Of a stretch of 64,000 nt of DNA, positions 59,367 to 64,000 are shown in pieces. The translations under genes and the position numbers were made by a program. The notes under the pieces are model-generated. The model ran no database searches. It was not told where the DNA came from and worked only from the letters and a program-made list of their open reading frames with translations. The DNA is from Shumkonia mesophila (GTDB lineage: Bacteria; Pseudomonadota; Alphaproteobacteria; Rhodospirillales; Shumkoniaceae). Every line of letters begins with the position of its first letter. Positions within the stretch are counted from its first letter, which is position 1. Where the stretch lies: the NCBI RefSeq assembly GCF_026163695.1, contig NZ_JAOTID010000011.1:1-64000 (forward strand), given 5' to 3'.

Positions 59367-59523
59367 AGTGTGCCACCGGCATGGACGAACCATGCGACAG
59401 CGGGTTAGCGGCGGCGCGCGTCCGCCTGGCCCGACCGGGTTGGATCACATCGGCAACGGAAGAGGGGGCGGGCAAACGGCCGCATTTCCTCTGTCCGGGG
59501 CCCCGAAAAGACGAGGAGGCTTC

Positions 59524-60501
59524 ATGAAGACCTTTACCAAGGCGGTTGCACTGGCAACCGTTTCCACGCTGCTTTCCGCCGGCGGCGTCTTCGCCGCCAG
59601 CTTCACGCTTGGCGTCAATACCGCGCTCACCACCGACGACCCCACCTACAAAGGCCTGGAATCCTTCCAGCAGGGCGTCGCCAAGGCGACCAACGGCGAT
59701 GTCGAAATTCGCCTGTTCCCCGGCTCGCAGCTGGGCAAGGACGAGGACGTGCTGGAGCAGGCCCGGGCCGGCGCCAACGTGGCGGTCATCGTCGACGGCG
59801 GCCGTCTGGCCGTGTTCACCAAGGAACTTGGCATTCTCGCCGCCCCCTATGTCGTCGATACCTACGAGGAAGCCCGCAAGGTGGTGACCTCGCCGATGTT
59901 CGAAGGATGGGTGGAGAAGCTCCGCAAGGCGTCGGGGCATCAGATCCTGTCGTTCAACTGGTATCAGGGCTCGCGCCACCTGATGACCAACAAGCCGATC
60001 AAGGTTCCGGCCGACCTGGCCGGCATCCGCATGCGCACGCCGGGCGCCCCGGTATGGATGGAGACCATCCGCGCCATTGGCGCCACGCCGACCCCGATGG
60101 GCTGGACCGAAGTGTATTCGGCCCTCCAGCAGAAGGTCATCGACGGGGCCGAGGCCCAGCTTCCGGCCATTTACGGCTCGCGGCTCTACGAAGTGGCGAA
60201 GAACATCAGCGAAACCTCCCACTTCTTCCTCATCACCGGCCTGGTGGCCGGCGCCAAGTGGTTCGATTCGCTGCCCGAGAAGTACCGCACGGCGATCCGC
60301 GAGGAAGCGCTGAAGGCGGGGGACAAGGCGTCCTACGGGACCATCGACTCCCTGGCCGATTATAAGAAGAAGATGCAAGCGGCCGGCGTCACCTTCCTGC
60401 AACCCGACCTCAAGCCCTTCAAGGACGCCTCCAGGGTCGTCTATGACAAGCTCGAGCTGAACGACCTGAAGAAGCAGGTCGACGGCGTTCTCGGACGCTA
60501 A
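59524..60501 (+). CDS. dctP: TRAP transporter substrate-binding protein (DctP)
   Basis: 325 residues with a signal peptide ending FAAS (about 1-25). SFTLGVNTALTTDDPTYKGL, FPGSQLGKDEDVLEQ and GIRMRTPGAPVWMETI carry the DctP motifs, the last with the carboxylate-binding Arg. GAGGAGG lies before ATG 59524. First gene of a TRAP-GntR-enolase-superfamily operon, so the ligand may be a sugar diacid such as glucarate. Confidence 0.95.
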   Translation: MKTFTKAVALATVSTLLSAGGVFAASFTLGVNTALTTDDPTYKGLESFQQGVAKATNGDVEIRLFPGSQLGKDEDVLEQARAGANVAVIVDGGRLAVFTKELGILAAPYVVDTYEEARKVVTSPMFEGWVEKLRKASGHQILSFNWYQGSRHLMTNKPIKVPADLAGIRMRTPGAPVWMETIRAIGATPTPMGWTEVYSALQQKVIDGAEAQLPAIYGSRLYEVAKNISETSHFFLITGLVAGAKWFDSLPEKYRTAIREEALKAGDKASYGTIDSLADYKKKMQAAGVTFLQPDLKPFKDASRVVYDKLELNDLKKQVDGVLGR

Positions 60502-60600
60502 CGTCGCGGGGTGTGTGGGCTCGGCGGTTCGACCTCCCCGTCGGGCCTGCCCCCCCAAAGACTCGAACTTCCTTAAATACGTCGGCGTCCGGAGACTGGC

Positions 60601-61083
60601 ATGGTGGAGATTTACCGCAAGGCCGAGGAGGCGATTTCGCGCGTCCTCCTGGGGGTCTGCGTGGTTTTGGTTGTGGTGGCCTCGCTGGGCCGCTGGTACG
60701 GGCATCCGATCATCTGGTCGGTGGACATGGCGCAGCTTCTGTTTGTGTGGATCTGCGTTCTGGGGGCCAACCAGACGATGCGCCGGGACCAGCACGTGGG
60801 GGTCGATCTGCTGCTGATCCACATGCCGGCGCGGTTCCGCCGCTGGGTGATGCTGGCCCATTTCCTGCTGATCGAGGCCTTCCTGGCCGCCATGGTGTGG
60901 TTCGGCTATGACCTGACGCGGCTCAACGTCGAGCGGCAGTTCAGCGACACGCCGATCAGCTACGCCTGGGTGACCGCCGCCGTGCCGGTCGGCTCGGCCC
61001 TGCTGTTCTGCTCCGTCCTGGGGCGGATGATCGCGATGCTCGCCGAGGATCGGATGGAACGCGCCAAGGGGGCCCGGTCATGA
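60601..61083 (+). CDS. dctQ: TRAP transporter small permease (DctQ)
   Basis: 160 residues, four hydrophobic helices. IIWSVDMAQLLFVWICVLGANQTMRRDQHVGVDL is present as the consecutive blocks WSVDMAQLLFVWI and MRRDQHVGVDL, the DctQ signature. Follows dctP after a 99-bp gap and overlaps dctM by 4 nt. Confidence 0.93.
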   Translation: MVEIYRKAEEAISRVLLGVCVVLVVVASLGRWYGHPIIWSVDMAQLLFVWICVLGANQTMRRDQHVGVDLLLIHMPARFRRWVMLAHFLLIEAFLAAMVWFGYDLTRLNVERQFSDTPISYAWVTAAVPVGSALLFCSVLGRMIAMLAEDRMERAKGARS

Positions 61084-62357
61084 CGATGATCGTCGGCCTG
61101 TTCCTGTTCTTCCTGCTGACCGGCATGCCGGCGGCGTTCGCCATCGGCCTGCCCAGCCTGCTGTTCTTCATCCAGTCGGACTTCGTGCCGATCTCGGTGG
61201 CGGTGCAGCGCATTGCCGGGGCGACGCAGTCGTTCCCGCTGCTGGCGGTGCCGTTCTTCGTGCTGGCCGGCAACCTGATGAACGTCACCGGCATCACGCC
61301 GCGCCTGATCAAGTTCTCGACGCTGTGCACCGGCTGGATCGCCGGCGGCCTGGCCCACGTCTGCATTCTCTTGAGCGCCATCATGGGCGGCGTCTCGGGC
61401 GCCGCGGTGGCCGACGCCGCCATGGAGGCGCGCATCCTCGGGCCGACCATGATCGAGCGCGGCTTTTCGAAAGGCTATACGGCCGGCGTCATCGCGCTGG
61501 GCTCGCTGATCACGGCGACCATCCCGCCCAGCATCGGGCTCATCCTTTACGGCTACGTGGGGAACGTCTCGATCGGCCGGCTGTTCATCGCCGGCATCGT
61601 CCCCGGCCTGATGATGACGGTCTTTCTGATGATCACCGCCTGGCTGATCGCCAAGAAGCGCGGCTATCAGCCGGAGCTCAAGGAGATCCCCAAGGGGCGC
61701 GAGGTCCTGAAGGGCCTCAACGACGCCAAATGGGCGATCCTGTTTCCGGTGTTCCTGATCGTCGGCATCCGCTTCGGCATCTTCACGCCTTCGGAAGCCG
61801 GGGCGTTCTGCGTGCTCTATGCCCTGGTCATCGGCATCTTCGTCTATCGCGAGATGACCTGGCAGGCGATCTGGAAGGTCTTGGAACAGAGCGTCGGCGA
61901 CATCGGCATGATCATGCTCATCATCATGCTGTCCTCGATGCTGGGCTACGCCATCATCTTCGACCAGGTGCCGCAGAAGATGTCGTCCTTCATGGTCGGC
62001 CTTTCCGACAACCCCACCGTCATCCTGTTCATGATCCTGGGCTTCCTGGTGGTCTCCGGCATGTTCGTCGAAAGCACCGTGCTGGTGCTGCTGCTCACCC
62101 CCATCTTCGTGCCGGTCATCACCCACATCGGCATCGATCCGGTGCACTTCGGCATCCTCATGATGTCGCTCGTCACCATGGGCTCCATGACGCCCCCCGT
62201 CGGCGTCGCCATGTTCACCGTCTGCGGCCTGCTCAAGTGCTCGACCCACGAGTACGTCGCCGAATCGCTGCCCTTCGTCTTCACCATCGTCATCGTCGTC
62301 GCCATCCTCGTCTTCATCCCAGACGTCGTCCTGTTCCTCCCCAATGCGCTGATGTAG
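61080..62357 (+). CDS. dctM: TRAP transporter large permease (DctM)
   Basis: 425 residues, about 12 helices. VPFFVLAGNLMNVTG, MGGVSGAAVADAAMEARIL, ATIPPSIGLILYGYVG, IFTPSEAGAFCVLYAL and TPPVGVAMFTVCGL are family motifs. Begins 4 nt inside the end of dctQ. Followed by a GntR gene after a 14-nt gap. Confidence 0.96.
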   Translation: MTMIVGLFLFFLLTGMPAAFAIGLPSLLFFIQSDFVPISVAVQRIAGATQSFPLLAVPFFVLAGNLMNVTGITPRLIKFSTLCTGWIAGGLAHVCILLSAIMGGVSGAAVADAAMEARILGPTMIERGFSKGYTAGVIALGSLITATIPPSIGLILYGYVGNVSIGRLFIAGIVPGLMMTVFLMITAWLIAKKRGYQPELKEIPKGREVLKGLNDAKWAILFPVFLIVGIRFGIFTPSEAGAFCVLYALVIGIFVYREMTWQAIWKVLEQSVGDIGMIMLIIMLSSMLGYAIIFDQVPQKMSSFMVGLSDNPTVILFMILGFLVVSGMFVESTVLVLLLTPIFVPVITHIGIDPVHFGILMMSLVTMGSMTPPVGVAMFTVCGLLKCSTHEYVAESLPFVFTIVIVVAILVFIPDVVLFLPNALM

Positions 62358-62371
62358 GAAAGGAGGAGGGG

Positions 62372-63097
62372 ATGTCGAGGGCTTCATTTGCAGGGGACGC
62401 CATGACCGCAGAAGCGCTGTCGGCCAAGATCGATCGGCGTCTGCCGACCACGCCGCAGGTGTTCGAGGTGCTGCGCCAGGCCATCGTCAGCTTGAAGATC
62501 GGCATCGGCCAGCCGCTGTCCGAGAACGAGGTGGCGGTCCAGCTGGGGGTCAGCCGCACGCCGGTCCGCGAGGCTTTCATCAAGCTGGCCGGAACCGGCC
62601 TGATCGAGGTGCTGCCGCAACGCGGCACCTTCGTCGTCAAGATCTCGCCGCGCGCCGTGCGCGACGCCCAGTTCGTGCGCGAAGCCCTGGAAGTGGCGGT
62701 GGTTCGCCAGGCCTGTCTGAAGCCGGTGCCGGATCTGGCGCAGCGGTTGCGGGAATTGATCGCCCTTCAGAAGAGCGCCGCCGAGGACGAGGACTTCGAC
62801 CGCTTCCTGACCCATGACGAGGCCTTCCACAAGACGATGGCTACCGCCGTCGGCCGCGACCGGGCCTGGCGGGTGATCGAGGGCGAAAAAGGGCAAATGG
62901 ACCGGGTGCGCTATCTGAGCCTGCCCAAGGCCTCGCCGCTGTTCCACCTGATCGGCCAGCACGAAGCCATCGCCACCGCGATCGCCACGGAAAACCTGCC
63001 GGCGGCGGAGACGGCACTGCGTCTGCATCTTTCGGAAATCCTCGGCGTCCTGGAGCGGTTCCAGCGGGAAATGCCGCACCTCTTCGCCGACGACTGA
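62372..63097 (+). CDS. GntR-family (FCD) transcriptional regulator
   Basis: 241 residues: winged helix (about 25-85, [21 protein letters not shown]) and a helical FCD ligand domain (about 100-235) with DEAFHKTM and HEAIATAI (His residues that bind a metal). Strong GGAGG precedes ATG 62372; an ATG at 62402 is possible. FCD regulators bind sugar acids or carboxylates, which fits its place between a TRAP transporter and a glucarate-dehydratase-like gene. Candidate operator at 59343-59366. Confidence 0.92.
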   Translation: MSRASFAGDAMTAEALSAKIDRRLPTTPQVFEVLRQAIVSLKIGIGQPLSENEVAVQLGVSRTPVREAFIKLAGTGLIEVLPQRGTFVVKISPRAVRDAQFVREALEVAVVRQACLKPVPDLAQRLRELIALQKSAAEDEDFDRFLTHDEAFHKTMATAVGRDRAWRVIEGEKGQMDRVRYLSLPKASPLFHLIGQHEAIATAIATENLPAAETALRLHLSEILGVLERFQREMPHLFADD

Positions 63098-63132
63098 GCG
63101 TCAAGTATTCGAGCCTGAAAGAAGGAAAAGCG

Positions 63133-64000
63133 ATGGACGAATTGCGAATCGTCGACATCCGGCCGACCACCGTGACAGTGCCGCTCAAGGCGGCGCTGCG
63201 CCATTCCAACGGCTGCCATTGGGGGCGGTTCGTGCGCACCGTCGTCGAGGTCGAAACCGACCAGGGCCTGATCGGGCTGGGCGAGATGGGCGGCGGCGGC
63301 GAAAGCGCCGAGGCGATGTTCCGCGGCCTGTTGCCGTATCTCAAGGGGCACAACCCCTTCGACCTGGAGGCGCTGCGCTGGAAGATCGCCAACCCGACGG
63401 CCAGCCTTTACAACAACCGCACCCAACTGCTGGCGGCCCTCGAATTCGCCTGCCTCGATATCGTCGGCAAGGCGTTGGGGGTGCCCGTCTATAACCTGCT
63501 GGGTGGCAAGCTGCGCGACGAGGTCGAGTTCGCCAGCTACCTGTTCTACACCTATCCGGTGGCGGGACGGCCCGCCGTCGACGTGCGCACGCCCGAGCAA
63601 CTGGTTGGCTATGCCCGCGACCTCAAGAAGACCTGCGGCTTCACCAGCCACAAGCTGAAGGGCGGCGTCTTCGCCCCCGACCACGAGCTCGACTGCTATA
63701 CCGCGCTGGCCGAGGCGTTTCCCAAGGACAAGGTGCGCTTTGATCCCAACGCCGCCTTCTCGGTGGAGGAAGCCATTCGTTTCGGCCACGCCATCGAGGG
63801 GCTCAACAACGACTATTTCGAGGACCCCACCTGGGGCCTGAACGGCATGCGCCGCGTGCGCGAGGCGGTGAACATCCCCACCGCCACCAACACCGTGGTG
63901 GTCAACTTCGAGCAGCTGTCCTCCAACGTGCTCGACCCCGCCATCGACGTCATCCTGCTCGATACCACCTTCTGGGGCGGCATCCGGCCCTGCGTCAAGG
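63133..64000 (+). CDS. Enolase-superfamily dehydratase, glucarate-dehydratase-like (cut by window end)
   Basis: The first 289 codons are visible. The N-terminal capping domain has [11 protein letters not shown] and [12 protein letters not shown]. The barrel shows KLKGGV (K174 and K176, the KxK base pair), metal ligands D203 in FDPNAAFS and E230 in FEDPTWGL, and the LLDTTFWGG strand. The pattern is that of glucarate/related diacid dehydratases, which convert the sugar diacid to a keto-deoxy compound. GAAGG precedes ATG 63133. Last gene of the TRAP-GntR set; the C-terminal part is beyond the window. Confidence 0.9.
   Translation, partial: MDELRIVDIRPTTVTVPLKAALRHSNGCHWGRFVRTVVEVETDQGLIGLGEMGGGGESAEAMFRGLLPYLKGHNPFDLEALRWKIANPTASLYNNRTQLLAALEFACLDIVGKALGVPVYNLLGGKLRDEVEFASYLFYTYPVAGRPAVDVRTPEQLVGYARDLKKTCGFTSHKLKGGVFAPDHELDCYTALAEAFPKDKVRFDPNAAFSVEEAIRFGHAIEGLNNDYFEDPTWGLNGMRRVREAVNIPTATNTVVVNFEQLSSNVLDPAIDVILLDTTFWGGIRPCVK

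Noticed and set aside
1-64000. CRISPR array, tRNA or rRNA genes
   Set aside because: No series of regularly spaced direct repeats and no recognisable tRNA cloverleaf or rRNA sequence was seen in reading both strands; small RNAs cannot be excluded.

Overview
The window is about two-thirds G+C and reads as a chromosome segment of a heterotrophic alphaproteobacterium, probably Rhodospirillales-like. This placement is inferred from base composition, four TRAP uptake systems, the sugar-acid and hydroxy-acid dehydrogenases and the style of the regulators; no rRNA or tRNA gene is present to confirm it.

Layout. 0-4 kb: the end of an IS91-group element (integrase tail plus Y2 transposase), an OhrR/MarR regulator divergent from a Tat-leader alpha/beta hydrolase, then a stretch of decayed gene fragments. 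4-9.1 kb: pyridoxal kinase, a TetR regulator divergent from a 2-hydroxyacid dehydrogenase, and gnd-gntK. 9.2-24 kb: a zone rich in toxin-antitoxin (TA) genes, with three PIN-domain modules, one HepT/MntA module and a VapC remnant. It also holds a tungsten-type aldehyde ferredoxin oxidoreductase, a TetR/glutathione transferase pair, an acyl-CoA set (short-chain dehydrogenase/reductase (SDR), enoyl-CoA hydratase, CoA-transferase) and a Gfo/Idh - aldo/keto reductase - hydroxyacid dehydrogenase cluster.

24-30 kb: a sigma-54-controlled operon (isocitrate-lyase-family lyase plus a TRAP transporter) with a divergent PrpR-like activator. 30-37.7 kb: a probable nine-gene operon read leftward (TRAP P-M-Q, IclR regulator, KduD-like SDR, cupin, SDR, AEC permease, SDR), pointing to uptake and oxidation of a sugar acid. 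38-42 kb: an iron(III)/polyamine-type ABC importer.

42.3-45.6 kb: a lower-G+C three-gene cassette unlike its surroundings. It encodes a small protein, an SMC/Rad50-like ATPase with a CPVC hook motif and a C-terminal cysteine cluster, and a HEPN-type putative RNase. It resembles a conflict or defence system and is the strongest candidate for an undescribed system here.

46-53.3 kb: an IlvD/Edd-family sugar-acid dehydratase, a third TRAP system, and a divergent SDR plus Gfo/Idh oxidoreductase. 53.4-59.3 kb: an MFS exporter, a UPF0182 membrane protein, a dihydropyrimidinase and a small membrane protein. 59.5-64 kb: a fourth TRAP system, a GntR/FCD regulator and a glucarate-dehydratase-like enolase-superfamily enzyme cut by the window edge.

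Two themes stand out. Most of the segment is a patchwork of regulator + TRAP transporter + NAD(P)-dependent dehydrogenase modules for small organic acids and sugar acids. In the TA zone, three long perfect hairpins each lie directly at the 3' end of a toxin gene or toxin remnant; two of these hairpins are near-identical and bracket the HepT/MntA module.
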